NCBI GenBank assembly: GCA_001949185.1
Contig: BDGG01000014.1
Span: 62,001-126,000, forward strand
Origin: Ramazzottius varieornatus
Taxonomy: Eukaryota; Tardigrada; Eutardigrada; Parachela; Ramazzottiidae
Reading direction: 5' to 3'
Length of the DNA: 64,000 nt
A program made the translations under genes and the position numbers. Below the pieces are notes generated by a model. It saw nothing but the letters and a program-made list of their open reading frames with translations. It did no database searches and had not been told where the DNA came from. Shown piece by piece: positions 21,922-35,400 of the stretch (the stretch's first letter is position 1; each line of letters begins with the position of its first letter).

Positions 21922-24350
21922 TGCCAGATGCAAAAATACCGTGTGTTTCTTCGCCGAAGAATTTATCAGACGATGGAAGTTTAGGCTGAACTGATCATCA
22001 TAATGTAATGGGGAAAATAATGTAAAGGAACGAACACGGAGGCATTCGAAGTCTGGGGGCTCTGGGTATCGAGCACGATACGTAAGTTTAGGAGCTAAAA
22101 AGGGCCAGAGCAGCTGTAAAACCCTCACGCCCATTCATGACCCAAACCAAAGCCCTTCTAGCAGGAGGACAGGTCACGACACGAGTCATAAAACTGGTCT
22201 CTATCGAAAGTAGTTGGGGAAGCAGCCACGCATCGTATGGATCTCTCTGTGTGAGAAAGGTTGGGGACAGGATCATATGGATATGACAGTATATGAATCG
22301 ACATGCGACAAAACGAGGGAAAGAAAATGGGTGCGGGCGAAAGTTCCTTTGAGCGAATCTGCGTGCACTCTTCCATGACTCAGTACCCGCTTCCCCCAAT
22401 CACTGGACTGAGGCGCAATAGTGTCCCCTTGCTAGAATGGCTTTGCCCAAACATTGGAGAGAGTTCGTTCGTTCATAAAACTTACGAGAAAGTGCTATCA
22501 ACGGATTCAAAGTTCTGCCGCAACATAGTGAATCAGGGTCGCTGCTGAATAACTTCACGTTAGTAACGTTACAACGAGGCTGATGTCGTGTCTTCAACTG
22601 CGCAGCTCGTTTAACGCTCTTCGCAGATGTGTCAGGTAATGAATCACACTTGCGTTTCTGTGCGACACGAACCGCTTTCAACTTTAATATTTTACGCGTG
22701 AAATCAACAGAGGTATTACGCGTCCTTTTCGACATTTCAATGACATGATATGACGTTACTCGAAAGAGCTGAACGAACGAGATGTTAAGGAACGATCTGT
22801 ATTCGTGCTGATTATCACGAGTCGATGAAAGGACTGAGGTTACTGAAAGAACTTCGCTATGCAATAACGCACAAAAACCCAAAGGCACAAAACATTACAA
22901 ATCATAAACAAATAAGTGCGGCCTGCAATGAGAGACTAAAAACGAATTATCGGTTGACACATGTACATAGCATATTCTGCGAGCACCAAACTTTTCACGG
23001 CTTTCCACCGAGTGGTTTCTGAGAACACTAAGGAACAAGATGTTTGGAATTGACATTAGTTATAATTTAGACTTCTTTCCTCACGCGCGTTGTTTCCGTT
23101 GCTGAGTAGTTTGAGTATCTGTGGAAGAACGAGCTCGCAGGCTCTCTGAACGGTTTGATGCTTTGTCAGCTAGAAGTACAATACGATCACAAAGCCTAAC
23201 GATGAAAATTTACACCGATGCATCCTCGTTGGTTCGGTACTTCCAGCCCCGACTACTGTTATGCCTCGCGAAGTGGCGTCACATGAAGCGAATGCTGTAT
23301 GCGTCATCCCACCCGTAAACTCCACGGGTACCGTGACGTCACTTCGCGAACACAGTTTCACCGTCGACGTTACCAGCCTCATTCGGTAGTCTGCTGCCAC
23401 TGGGTCTGCGATAAACTTACGCCCATCGAGTACTACCGCCTTCGGTGACTCTACTCGACAAACATTAGGGCACTACCAGGAATGATAATCGGCGTTAAAG
23501 ACGCACCCGTCGCATGATCGATACTTTTAGCCAGTTACTGATTGGACGCCGCCCTACGATTGTTTAGGCATGAGCGAGGACCCTGTTTCATCCAAGGAAC
23601 ACCGGGCATTCAAAAGGGGATTTAAGGAGGAATGGTAAAATACTCAGCCATGTAGAAACTCATTCCAGTGCCATCCTTCGACCGTCAAGGGTCAAACACG
23701 CCAGCAAAAATACTGAATTTATTTCAAGTAACCAGGTACAGTAATCGTAAAATGCCTGCCTGGTGATCATGTCATCCTCACTTTTTAATTTCCTTCAGAA
23801 GTGGACTATTGAACTATTCAAGTACGGAGCCTTTAGTCTGAGTGGATTGAAATGCCATTATGGACCTAACCCTAGACCTGATCCATTGCATAGGTATATT
23901 CGACATCTCGTAGCTTGAAGCAATCAGCTAGTACCATTCCGTCGTGCTAACGATCTTGAGCGTTGTGCTTTGCAGGAAATTCAGTTTACACTACCTCCTC
24001 GCACCCAAGGCCCGGCTAGTCAAGGCCGCACCGCAGGCGGTGATTTCCATCGCATGGTAGAGCATGGCATGGTAGAGCTGGTCGATAATAATCATATTTC
24101 GATAAAGCCTTCTCCAACCCATCTTCGCACTTATCCGCGGAAACCGCATTGATGTTTGATGCTTGTCTCTCGTAGCATATGACAAAGTTTTTCAATTAAC
24201 CTTTTAGGGAGCGAGAGTCAACCGATGCTCGATCCTTTCCATCTGCAGCACCCTCTACATTCAAGGACAAACTTCCGGGTAGATTTCCGATCGCAGGCGA
24301 CCTGCTTCTCTGTGACAAGGCACGAAGCGAATTGATCTTGGTGCAGTCGT
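21922..24350. other. Gene-poor interval upstream of the GPCR
   Basis: No family is recognisable. A minus-strand frame at 22400-22888 includes a strongly basic stretch starting MSKRTRNTSVDFTRKILK, but it has no known domain. A perfect cAMP-response-type palindrome TGACGTCA lies near 23334. The 5' untranslated region of the GPCR probably lies near the right edge. Confidence 0.3.
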
Positions 24351-25607
24351 ATGTACAAAATCAGTTCTCTGATTCTACTAATCTTATTCAATCAGAAAAC
24401 TGCCAAAACTATGGATTCCCACTTGCCGTCCTCGAACTTCTCGTCCTCAAACTCTAGTGGCTTTTCTTCCCTTTATGCAAATGCTTCCACCAGTGCTTGT
24501 GACCATCCCACATTTCTCCTGTCCAATGTACAACGTCTCATCGTCCACATCTTCGGCATCCCACAGTGCGTTTGCACCATCACTCTTAACCTCCTTCTTT
24601 TCCTGACCTTTCTCATCAACCGCGACCTGCGCACCGCTCAGCATTTCTACTTTTTCAACCTGGCCTTCTGCGACCTCATCATCGGTTGTTTCGTCCTCCC
24701 TTCCCGCCTCGCTTTGGATCTGTCCGGTTGTTGGCCGAGTAGCCACTCCATTTGCCGCATCTACAAGCTCCTGGACTGGATCACCACCAGCGAAGCGGCC
24801 TACACCGTTATCCTCATTGCCTACTCGCGGTACCGTATCATCTCGCGCGGCGCTGTCTTCACGTCCGAAGAAACCGCTCGTAGAGTCCTGCTCAAGATTG
24901 CTCTTACATGGATCTTCAACATTCTCCTGTACGGGCCTGTTCAGTTTGTCGATGTCTACACCGGTTTCAGCATCACCTCCCCTGGTCAATGCAACACCGA
25001 GTTCTTTCAGATTTCATGGTTGGGTAACTTAATTGTCGTCATCGGACTCCTGCCGCCCTTAATCGTCGCCATCATCTACAGTATTATCCTCGTCATTTTG
25101 CGCAAGCGCAGTCTGATTAAACCCGCGCAGTCGAGCAGCACACCGGAAAATGCCCTGAGGAAATCGCAAATAGACAAGACTGCCAAGCAAACGCGGACTA
25201 TGCTCCTGCTCACCTTATCCTTCTTGGTCACCTCGTGTCCACTGGGCATTATCACCATCGTCACGTTTGCCGTAGAGTCAACTGCCATCGCGCGAACAAC
25301 ATTGTTTCTCTTCTATCTTTTGTATTTGAATAGTTTGATTAATACTGTCATTTATACCAGTAAGGTACCCAGTGTTCAGGTGGGACTTCAGAAGCTGTTT
25401 TGCGCCAAGTTCCTGAAGGGAAGAGGACGCAGTGTCCGACCGCAGAATGTCTACCTCAGTAAGATCCGCAAAGACCGCGGAAGTGTCGCTCTTAGTCAAT
25501 GGGTTTCGCAACGTGACTCGGTGGCAGACTTGGAAAACTTTGCAGTGTCGACGGAAAAGAGCCGCATCAAAACGGAAGGAGCTGAAATGAAGCAAGAAGA
25601 CACTTAG
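24351..25607 (+). CDS. Class A GPCR, biogenic-amine/muscarinic-like but motif-divergent
   Basis: A single 418-codon exon with seven hydrophobic segments. The N-terminal 50 residues are Ser/Asn-rich with N-glycosylation sites. TM2 has the FCDLIIGCFVLP block and TM3 has CRIYKLLDW, in which the aspartate sits at position 3.32, the amine-binding site of muscarinic and histamine receptors. Departures from the class: DRY is SRY, the TM6 CWxP is TSCP (no toggle tryptophan) and NPxxY is NTVIY. ICL3 is moderate (about 50 residues) and a 70-residue cytoplasmic tail follows. A second Met at codon 21 may be the real start, since the first 20 residues look like an optional hydrophobic leader. Ligand unknown. 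Acetylcholine, histamine or another amine is only suggested by Asp3.32. Confidence 0.8.
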   Translation: MYKISSLILLILFNQKTAKTMDSHLPSSNFSSSNSSGFSSLYANASTSACDHPTFLLSNVQRLIVHIFGIPQCVCTITLNLLLFLTFLINRDLRTAQHFYFFNLAFCDLIIGCFVLPSRLALDLSGCWPSSHSICRIYKLLDWITTSEAAYTVILIAYSRYRIISRGAVFTSEETARRVLLKIALTWIFNILLYGPVQFVDVYTGFSITSPGQCNTEFFQISWLGNLIVVIGLLPPLIVAIIYSIILVILRKRSLIKPAQSSSTPENALRKSQIDKTAKQTRTMLLLTLSFLVTSCPLGIITIVTFAVESTAIARTTLFLFYLLYLNSLINTVIYTSKVPSVQVGLQKLFCAKFLKGRGRSVRPQNVYLSKIRKDRGSVALSQWVSQRDSVADLENFAVSTEKSRIKTEGAEMKQEDT

Positions 25608-26305
25608 CCAAATCTGTCCAGCTATTTGTTCGCGGAATGTTCATGAGGCTAAAGGTCATGTTTTTCAGTTTATTGTATTGATGGTTGTCAATTGTGGACA
25701 TGTCCTTTTCTACAAATTTTCCGTTTCCATCCGTAACTCCTCATTTAACGAGGTTTCACTAATCAACTTACGTGCAAATAACGACATTGAGAAACAGCGT
25801 AATGCTGTGCATAAAAATATACTAGGCTCGACAAAGCCAAAACAAGCCGTTTTGCCCGTTCTTAGCCGCGACCTAGAGCGGCTAAACGGCTCATTTTAGT
25901 TTAGCTTCGCCGAGTCTTTCATACATAAAAACATTATTTCTGTCGGTCTCCATACTGTAAGTTCAAATCTTCGGATGATGGTAATTATTCCTCAGCTTCA
26001 CCGTGACCAAACGTTTGCCGTGATCGTGGAATGTTTGACAGTCGAGAGCGCAGACCTGGAAGCGATTTTTGTCCGATACAGGCTTCCCAAACGACAGGTT
26101 GCGTATCCAAACTTCCACTACCACACTGGGGTACACTGTACACGGCAACTGCAGTCGATTTGCCTGTGGCTGTGGCTCGATTGACGGTACTGTGCGTGCG
26201 ACTTCGGAATCTGGATTTGGTACATGACAAACTTATTCGGATTAATCATTTTGTTCAGATCGAAGATGTTGTCCTAACTTTCTCTAGTCTGATCTTCAGC
26301 TGAAT
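25608..26305. other. GPCR-WDR35 intergenic region
   Basis: Should contain the GPCR 3' untranslated region and the WDR35 promoter. I see no other gene. A short imperfect inverted repeat sits near 25840-25900 (AGCCGTTTTGCC and GGCTAAACGGCT). Confidence 0.3.
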
Positions 26306-29300
26306 ATGATTGCATTCTTATCCGAAGAAGTGAGTTCTGTTCATCCTTACGCACTTGCAGATTAAACGAAGACTTGACTTGCTCTTCCTTGTTGCAGGCG
26401 GGCAATAACAAGCAGTCTTCCGGTTCACCCTGCACAGCTCTTTCGTGGAACAAGGACAACGATCTTCTGGTAACCGGACGAGGGGATGGCGGAGCGCAGG
26501 TCCAACCGGTGGCACGTGGCCGTAAGCAACCAAAATTCGAACTTCGATCCGCAGTATGTCTGATAATCTATTGGCGAATAGGTAAAGTTGCAACGCAGCC
26601 TGGCAATGACGGAAGGCAAGATCTTCTCAATCATCAAGGTATGTTATGTCATTGAAGTATAATTTTGATAAATGTCGTTGTGCATTTTTTATGGAGTGCT
26701 TCGAGACGTAAATGATGTCTAGTTCGATTTGTCCGCTTCGCAGTGGCTGTTCGATGCATCGCATGGAACCCCAAGCATAACATCGTGGCAACGGGTGATG
26801 TGGACGGTATCGTAACAGTCTGGAGACAAGACGAAAAAACAGGTCTGCAGTTCAGCAGCAAATTTTTCTGCATTTATTCCAGCACGCATTTGGCGATGTT
26901 TGCCTTCTCTAGAAATATGGGAGAATTTCATGGCGACGCGAGCAGTGCAGAAAGCCGTCTTGGGCATGGAGTGGACCAAAGACGGAGAACGCATTTGTAT
27001 CGTCTACGAGAACGGTACTATTGCTGTTACTTGTTAGAACGTAATACTATCCCGGCAGACTGTGTCTCACTAGTACGAAACTTGGTGAATATTCCAGTAA
27101 TAAAGAACATTTCGGAATTTTTTTGAATTATTGCCACCATGTTTGCAGGGTCGGTCATGGTTGGAAAAATCGATGGGATGAAATTATGGTCGCTGGAAGT
27201 GAATGACGCTCGCATACCTACGGTACACACTTTCCTTACCTTAGTGCATCTACAGTATCTTCGTGTCGGATCGATATTGCACCTGAGCCTGTCAATATAA
27301 TTTCTAATCTGACATAATCCGTTGATCGTTCAAATATTCTTGATTCCACAGTGGTCTCCGGACGGAGAGCTATTGCTCATTGGCACATCCCATGGACAAG
27401 TTTTGATTTTCGACAAGACCGCCAGCAATATCGTACGTCCGCTGTCATATTCCTTTAATTACTACAGTTGAAAGTCATAGTTTTTACTTTTAGGGTTTTG
27501 TCATGCTGACAGCAAAGCCGGACGAGAATTCGAAGCCTTCCGAGAAACCTTTGATCGAGCTGAAATGGATCTCGCCAACTCATGCCCAGCACAGTTCCTC
27601 CACGCCAATCATCGCCGTCCTCTTTGAGGATGGAAAGTGTTTTCTGCTGCGTAACGAAGCTGACCGCGCACCGATAAGACTTTGCCTGCCCATGACGGTA
27701 TGGTGCGCCGACTGGAGCGCCGATGGGCGCAGGCTAGCGGTGGGTGGACGCGGAAAAAAGACCTCCACATCGCCTGAAGAATCCGCCCAGTTTTCCATCT
27801 ATTCCCCTTTTGGGCAACTGGAGTACAGCATCAAGTTGAAGTACAGCCGCTTGACCAGCTTGTCCTGGGACTCGACCGGCACACGGCTAGCCTTGCTGTT
27901 GGATGGCATGGTCAACTACCTCAACATCAAACTACCTGTCAAGGTCATTGAATTTTTTTGCAGTGGATGCACATACTGTATGTGACAGTCTTTGTGCCTC
28001 ATATTCTGACAGCACTGCTTCTTCGAAAATACGCTGGTGTACACTTGTCCGAAAGAAGAGAACCCAGATGCGCTGTTGGTTATGTACAGTACCAAGAATG
28101 AGCGAAAGACCGCAGTGAAACATTACCCTGGCCAGAAAGTTATGTCGGTGGCCGCTGCAGCGGACTTCTGCGTTGTTGCCGCAAAAGTAATCCAAGAAAT
28201 CAACCAGGTAATGTGGTACCCTAGTCTGGCTTTACTTTGGTATGAGGTTCTGGTAGCTTTTCACATGCGAACAGCGTACTATCTTAGCTGTGCTTCCTTT
28301 TCCAGTTCAACCTGTTTGTCTTGACGGATACCGGTGCAACTGCCAACGTCACCTCAACTTTAATCGAACCGCTCTTCGCGGCATCCAACGATACGCAGGT
28401 CTTTGTTGCAAGCAAAGAAGTCCTTTTTGTGTGGAACTTTAAACAAACCAACAGCGCTAATCGATGGGACACCAACGAAAGGTAACTATACCTGCCAAAC
28501 ACAATCAACGTGGAATACATTGCAAACAGAAATGTTATTTCCTCGAATTCACAATGACAATTCGAGCTATGAGAATGTGTATCTGCTCGAATTTTCATAG
28601 AGAACTCGAGCAGATATGGAGGAAACGTTCTTTTCCGCTTTGCAGGTATTTCCACATCGACGAAGCCCACGGGTTCGTCGATTGGAAAGTCAAGCGTCAA
28701 CGACTATACGAGGCTTCCGTTGACCCTATCTCCACCATTGCCTGCTCCAACTCCGCTCTGGTGGTCGGCCGTGAATCAGGCAACGTGGTCAAGTACGCCT
28801 TGCCACAAATGATGTGGGAGAGGGAGTCCGCGGCGATCTTGCCAGCGCCGACCAAGCTGGGCCTTAACTCAAACTCCAGTAGGCTTCTTTGCATGAACGG
28901 CGAGGGACAGTGTTGCATGTACCTTCTGAGTGAGAGCCGGATGGGCAAGGACGACGTGCTGGTCAAGGATGTCAAGATCGGGGTGGAAAAAGAGGGCGTG
29001 TGGGACTTTATATGGGCACACGACGATCCGGACCTCTTCGCTGTGGCGCATAGGCATCGAGCCATCATTTTCCGCAACCGTGAGCCTGAGGTAACTTTTT
29101 GATATGATCAACTGTGGTAGGGTGAATCCGCACAATATTTCAAATCAATACTTTACAGCGGTCAGTCTCGAAGAATTTGAACCGTTGGTGTCTGTAATAA
29201 GTTACTACGACGTGTTCGTGGTCGAGCTCTCCTTGTATTTTTTCTGCGGTTCTCTCTAACAGGATCCGATTGTCAGTGACGGATATTTCTGTCAATTCAA

Positions 29301-32002
29301 AAACCTGGAACTCCGCATCGCACACCTCGACGATCTTCATCGTTCTGCCGCACCCACTGACCCCACTGCCCAGTCCACGAAGCTTCTTCGGGTGAAGTCC
29401 CTCCGTCAAGCCTTACACCTCCTTGAAGCAGCCACGCTGGCCGAAGCCCAGTCCTTCGTCTCGACGCATTCCCACCCCGTCCTATGGAATCTTCTAGCCG
29501 ACAAAGCACTTCGCAAGCTAGAAATCGATGTTGCTGAAACTTGTTACGTCCATGGACAGAATTATCGTGGACTGCACTTCGTCCAGAAACTAAAAAAGAC
29601 AAAGTCAGACAAGGTAATCACACGGCAGCTCGGTATTTAAACTCGACAGTATCGTATCGCTGCGGGGCGCAAACTTACAGTCAATTACACTGGGTGTGTG
29701 CGCCACTTCAAAAAATAATGCGGTCGAATATTCAAAGTGGCGCACTCTTTCGGCCAAAAACATGAGAAACGTGCCCAAGTGGGACAGCAATACTGTACTG
29801 GCAAGTCTGTCTGCTCTCAAATCTCTTCTTAGGTTGATCGATGAAGTGCTACTCTGATCTATCACTTTCGCGGTTATAAGGTCCGACAAGCCGAAGTTAG
29901 TGCGCATTTTGGTGATCTCTACCGCGCCGAACAAGAATTCATGGACGCAAACCGGACCGACCTGGCGTACGATATGCGAAGGATTTCGGGCGACTGGTTC
30001 AGGTTGAACGAGATGGCGTTGGAGGATCAAAATGACGCGATGCTGAAAGAATCGTACGAAGGACTAGGAAAGTACTACTTCGACAGACAGCTGTGGGATG
30101 ACGCAGTCAAGAACTTTGAGAACGCCCGGGACTATGCCTCGTTGTACAAAACGCGCATGATGAATGGGGATACGGAGAAACTACAGGAGCTGGCGGAAAA
30201 CCTTCCAGCTGGCCATCATTTGCTGGTCGACATCGGCAGCTTTCTCGGACGATGTGGTACGTCTTTAGAACGGGCGGTTGGGTTCAGAGGAAAAATGTTC
30301 AACCATACACCGTGTATTTATTTTTTCTTGAAGTAAAATTTTCATTCCAACTCAGAGCGGCGACCGAGGTGGAAGGAGAATCTCAGGAAATTTTCCCGAT
30401 TTTGTTTTCTTTACACATTCCACTTCGTTCTTTACAGGTAACTCGAAAGTTGCCGCGAAGATCTTGCGCAAGGTCGAGAGACCCGACCTGGCCATCAAGA
30501 TCTGCCTGGATAACTTTGACTTTCGGACCGCCATGGAAATTTCTAGAGCGTACGATCTCGAAGACTTTCCACCAGCCATGATCAAGGCGACTACCATCCA
30601 GACCATCAAAGCGCAAAGCGCCTCTCAAGACGGCGGTCAAGCCTTATGGGATGCGGCTAACTTGTACCATAACGCCGGACCCTTCCTCGAATCAGCCAAC
30701 TGCCTCTTTCAAGTAAAAATGCAAATTGGGAGCTCGGCAAACAAGCCTCACCAGATGGCTGTTCCACGTAGCGCACGTTTCCGCTGTTTTTGGCCGAAAG
30801 CGTGCGCCACTTGGAAACACGCTTTTTTCGAGTTTGACTGTTTCCGAGACTGGCGCATTCCTTCAGTATGATTGATGGAGAGCGTGCGCCACTTACTAAT
30901 GCATTCTTGTCGAGTGTATTTGTCGAGCTTCTAATCAGTAGGCGGTATTGTGCGATACATGTTTGCGATTTCCGGTTGTTTTCCACGTTTCGATAGGTTC
31001 TGGTCATGGAAGTGGCAGACAAGGAAACAGACGTTCATCGCCTAAGAAAGATCAGTGTGTTGGCAGCTTCGGCGGTTGAAGAGTACAATAAGACATCCAG
31101 TTCTTCCTTGCTGGGCAAACAAGTCTATCATCCGGACGATTCCAGCACACTCGACTACATCTTCTTGGAAGCACCCTGGAGGTCAGCGGAAGCGTACAAC
31201 TTATTGATCGTCGCACAGGTCTTCTACGATCAAGGCGAGTTTTCCAAAGCATTGCGGGCAGCCGGGACACTGTGCTTATACCAAGACATCCTCGACCCTG
31301 TCCAGATATTCTCGCTGATAGGTACGTTGAAATGGCTGCTCTAGCAAATCGTCAAAATTGGCAACCTCGCAGACACCACCCGCTGTATGACATTGTGCAG
31401 AATTCCGTAGAAAAAAATTTTCCTTGATAGCAGCGACCTTAGCGAACTGAAACCAAGGCTGATCTGAACTACAGTAAACTCACCATCAAGCTATCGAAAA
31501 GGTACAAGTGAAGTCCAGAGAGTTGTTAAAGGTTGGCAATTGTTTCAGCTTTAGCCAGTGTCCAGCTGAAGCGTTGGGACGTAGTGAATGAAGCCATAAT
31601 CCGCGTGGTTCATATGGACTCCACCGATTCCAAAGTGGCAGAAGATATCGAGAGGTTTGCCGACGACCTCTTCACCAAGCACAGCCCGAAAGATGTGGAC
31701 CTCGACAGCCCACTACCCACTCCACTGTGCCTCAACTGCAAAGAACGCATCTCTTTATGGTAAGTCAGCTTTGGCCTTTGGGATTTTATGGGTTTGGTCA
31801 TCAAGTCTGTTCCATAGTAAGCTAGTTCGCTTGCAGGGATATTCGGTGCCAGGGGTGTGGGACTAAGTACCCGCTGTGTATGGCGACAGGTACGCCCATC
31901 ACGGAAAAGGAAGTTTGGCAGTGCCAGTTCTGTCATCACCACAGCGCGGCTTCGGTTGCCTTGCAAAGAAAGACCTGTGCTTTGTGCCATTCTCCGGGAT
32001 AG
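26306..32002 (+). CDS. WDR35: WDR35 / IFT121, intraflagellar transport complex A subunit
   Basis: Sixteen exons join in phase to 1196 residues (human is about 1180): 26306-26329 (tentative), 26398-26638, 26744-26842, 26913-27014, 27149-27222, 27352-27432, 27494-27943, 28013-28207, 28306-28481, 28646-29090, 29263-29613, 29881-30256, 30438-30712, 30997-31321, 31549-31759 and 31837-32002. N-terminal WD40 propellers (VRCIAWNPKHNIVATGD, LGMEWTKDGERICIVYENG) lead into TPR-like helices (DWFRLNEMALEDQNDAM, YYFDRQLWDDAVKNFENARD). The protein ends in the family's Cys-rich zinc-binding tail (CLNCKERISLWDIRCQGCG, CQFCHHH, CALCHSPG). IFT-A drives retrograde and membrane-protein transport in cilia. The first propeller blade is the least conserved part, and exon 1 rests only on an ATG with a good donor. 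No disruption is visible. Confidence 0.93.
30755..30905. repeat. Palindromic intron repeat family, WDR35 intron 13 copy
   Basis: Contains GTAGCGCACGTTTC, then GAAAGCGTGCGCCACTTGG, a TCGAGTTTGACT segment and a second GAGAGCGTGCGCCACTTA. It is an array of the same half-sites as at 33385, so the family can occur as more than one unit. Confidence 0.7.
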
Positions 32003-32484
32003 CATCCACTGTTTCGACATGGGCTCTCCAGAAGGTTTTACAGCGAATGCTGCGAATCACGGTGGTGGGCGCCGGCGATGTTCCTGTTTTGCTTGTTTGG
32101 CCGCAGGTTTCAGATGCTAAAGTCTCCTGATAAATTTTGTTACTGGGATACATGCTCGCGCGAGAACTGGACCAGTTCAGATTACTAGCGATTATCCTCG
32201 TCTAGGTTTTGTAGATTGATAGCACTTACTCCATACGTAAGCTTTCATTCTCGAATCTTAATTTCAACCTTGGTATCCTAATCTAGTCTACCTTTGTTTT
32301 TATACATAGCTGCTGTCCAATAATATGGAAAGTTATCGGTAAAAATCTGCGACACGATGTGTCGTCGGCAACTCCCACTTGAATGCTGATACTGCGGGAA
32401 AGAAATGAAGGAGTGGTGTCAGCCTGGATGCGCCGTTAAGCTCAATTTCGCAAGCTGCCGTCAAGAAACAAAGTTCATCCCCGA
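32003..32484. other. WDR35-cyclase intergenic region
   Basis: A short spacer with no recognisable gene. The promoter of the cyclase-like receptor presumably lies here. Confidence 0.3.
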
Positions 32485-35400
32485 ATGGCGGCGGAAACGC
32501 TGGCCGTTCCTCAGCTGGCGAGCGGCCCACCCGTCGTGGTTGAAGCACCAACCACGGGACAGAACCACCGCAAGTTGCAGTCTACTCCAATGACCGAAGA
32601 CGAGCTCAAAGTACCCCGTAGTTCTATCCGGGCTTCCATCCAAGCTTCCTTCCTCCTCCGGCCGAAAGCTGCTGCTGAGCAAGTTGATCCTTTATTACCT
32701 GTCAACAGTACGACTATCAAGGTTGTGCCTTATATCAATGCACGTCAAGTTACGGGTATCGCTTTGCTTGTGTTGTGGCCAATTCTGCTTGGGACGGCGT
32801 TCAATCTCTACGGCTTTCAAGAAGCCTCCGCGTACCTGGACATCAGGCTGGGAATTCAGCACTATGTCCAACGCTGGACCAGGACACAGCAATTGTCGGA
32901 TTTGCTGGTTCAGCAACAAGATTTGCTGCTGGGTAGTATAATCCAGAAAGACGGCAAGGCTAACGACATTGCAAAGCAGTCTTCCCAGGTTAGCCAACGT
33001 TTGAGTTACGAATCTGGGTTTCATCGATGCTATGAAGCTAGTTTCAGATAGTGTACGCAGAACTGATGCGGTTCGATAGAGATTATCCTGAAATCGACAG
33101 AAACCACAATAAGACGAAACCAAAGATGGTAGCTGCAAGTTATGCCAACTGGGTAGCTACTACTCCCGATTTCTACGCGGTAGATCCCCTTATCGTGGTA
33201 GACCGCTTTTCCAATACCACCAGAGATGTCCGCATGTTTTTTGCAACGTTTCACAACAACGCAACGGGCATCGGCCGTAGCGACACATGGAACAATATCC
33301 TACAAAAGCTTTTCATAAGTGAGGTACCGTGAAAATTGTTCCAATACCTGAGCGCTGCAAACAAATCTACCAGATCGCTTTTTCAAGTGGCGCACGCTTT
33401 CAGTTTGTACCAACTGAAAGGTGCGCCACTTAGGAAAAGGATCTGTTGAATTTGTATGCAGAAATTGCCTTTAGTGCAAGGTTTTCCAAATTTTATTAGC
33501 AGAATCTTTTAGGTTTCGTACCGGATCAGAGACTGTCAGACATTCGGCAACTACGCCTACAGGAAGACGGCAGTGGGCAAGCCTATTGATCCCACGGTCA
33601 GACGACCGCTACTTCAGCGTGTCCACCGTGTAATCATGTCGCTGGACCTGTACGCTAAATACACCCTACCCGACTACCAGCTAGAGAACGTCAAAAAAGT
33701 ATGTGGGAATGATTGCCAGTGGAATTTTCTTCGGACACGGGATGTTGAGTTTTGGCGTGCTCTTGTTCGACCAATTGTTTCACTTGGCAAATCGGGAGTG
33801 TACTACAAAGTGCTGGCAACTGCGAACATCTCCACTGACTCAAATATCACTGTCGTGGCGCTGTGGAAGCTCCTCACCGATGAGCTGCTGTACCCTATAG
33901 TTCAAGCGGATATAGTCTGTACCAGGATTGTGGAAGCGGCGTTTGAGGAAGACTTCCACATCTCCGTCGCCGTTTTCGCGGTAATCCTAGGTTTGTTTCA
34001 AGTCAGTTAAACCAAGTATCGATAAACATTGCGAATAATTGGCTTTTTTCAGCTTTCCTTATCGCGTGGTTTGTTTTCGCGCCGAACCTACTCCTGCTGG
34101 TCTCCACATCACTAGCCGGAATCTTCTCCGAGTCGTACCGATTCCAGTGGATTCAGCTCTGCCGTCGACGCGCTATCGAACGCGAAAAATCTCGGTCGGA
34201 TAAGATCGTTCAAGAAATGTTTTTCGAGGTTAACTTCAAGTACCTCTACGAAGGAAACCTCCCACCGACCGTCTTATACAACGAAGCCACCATCGCATTC
34301 GTGGAGCTTATGCAGTACGACGAACTGTGCAAGATCTACACGACGGTTGATCACGTCGCACTTCTAGACTGGTACTACCATTTGGTAAGGCTCAACTTAC
34401 AGCTAGACAAACTCGACTAGCCCTTTCCCAAGTAGCGCACGTTTCTAGCTGGTAGCACTCAAAGCGTGCGCCACTTTGGAGGAAAGGCTTGATGGAGTTT
34501 GTTTACCGAGCTCTCGGAGCAGTTCTTAGATGTTCCAGGAAAGAAAAACTGATGTGCAACTTGCAGGTGAATGCTTCGGTGAAAGGATTTAACACAAACG
34601 TGGTGGCGACCGCCGGGCATTACTGCCTTCTAGCCGGTACCCACGCCTACCACGCCCAAAACGTGGCTCTCTCCATGCTCCGACTGATGACCTTGGTCAA
34701 GGAAAGCTACCTTCCACCACCACATAACACCCGACTACCGCTGATACGAGCAGGGATTCATACGGGTGCGGTAGCTGGATGTATCGTCAGCTTGAAGTTC
34801 CCGCTTTTTACCATGCTGGGCGATACGGTCAACACATCTGCTCGGATGAACTCTAAGAGTAAACCCTTTCGGGTCCTACTCAGCGAGCTGTCGAACCAGA
34901 TGATCTCTTCGAGTTTTGTTACGGAAAGTGCTGGAGTCTTCAACGTCAAAGGCAAAGGCGAAATGAAAAGTAAGCGAAATCTGATCTATAATTTTGAATT
35001 TCTAGAAAATCCAATTTAATCAGTGTCCGGAATCTGCTCCCTCAGCATAGTAATAGTGATGTGAAAATTCGGCAGAGATCGCATACTCTACGTCGAAACG
35101 ATCCGCCTGCCGATATACGAATGAAAGAGCATCAGGCTTTTCAGTTACAGAACAACCGTGGCTCTTTCTCAGACGTGCATCTTTTTAGCTTTCCATCTTC
35201 TTGCCTGTAAATGGCGAACTTTCAGCGAATATTTTATCGACCTGGGAGAAGCCGATCGCTTGGCCAAACTACACGACCTGGAGGCCATCCAGACACCAGG
35301 TCGCAACCTCCGAAGAACAGGTTTTGGGCAAACCAGCAACAATTACAACGTCTTTGACGTGGACCATGGGCGACGGCGTAGTTCTTCCGAGAACGATGGT

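Noticed and set aside
24447-24989. 180-codon minus-strand ORF opposite the GPCR
   Set aside because: It is the antisense shadow of a GC-rich GPCR exon, with no hydrophobic core or domain of its own.
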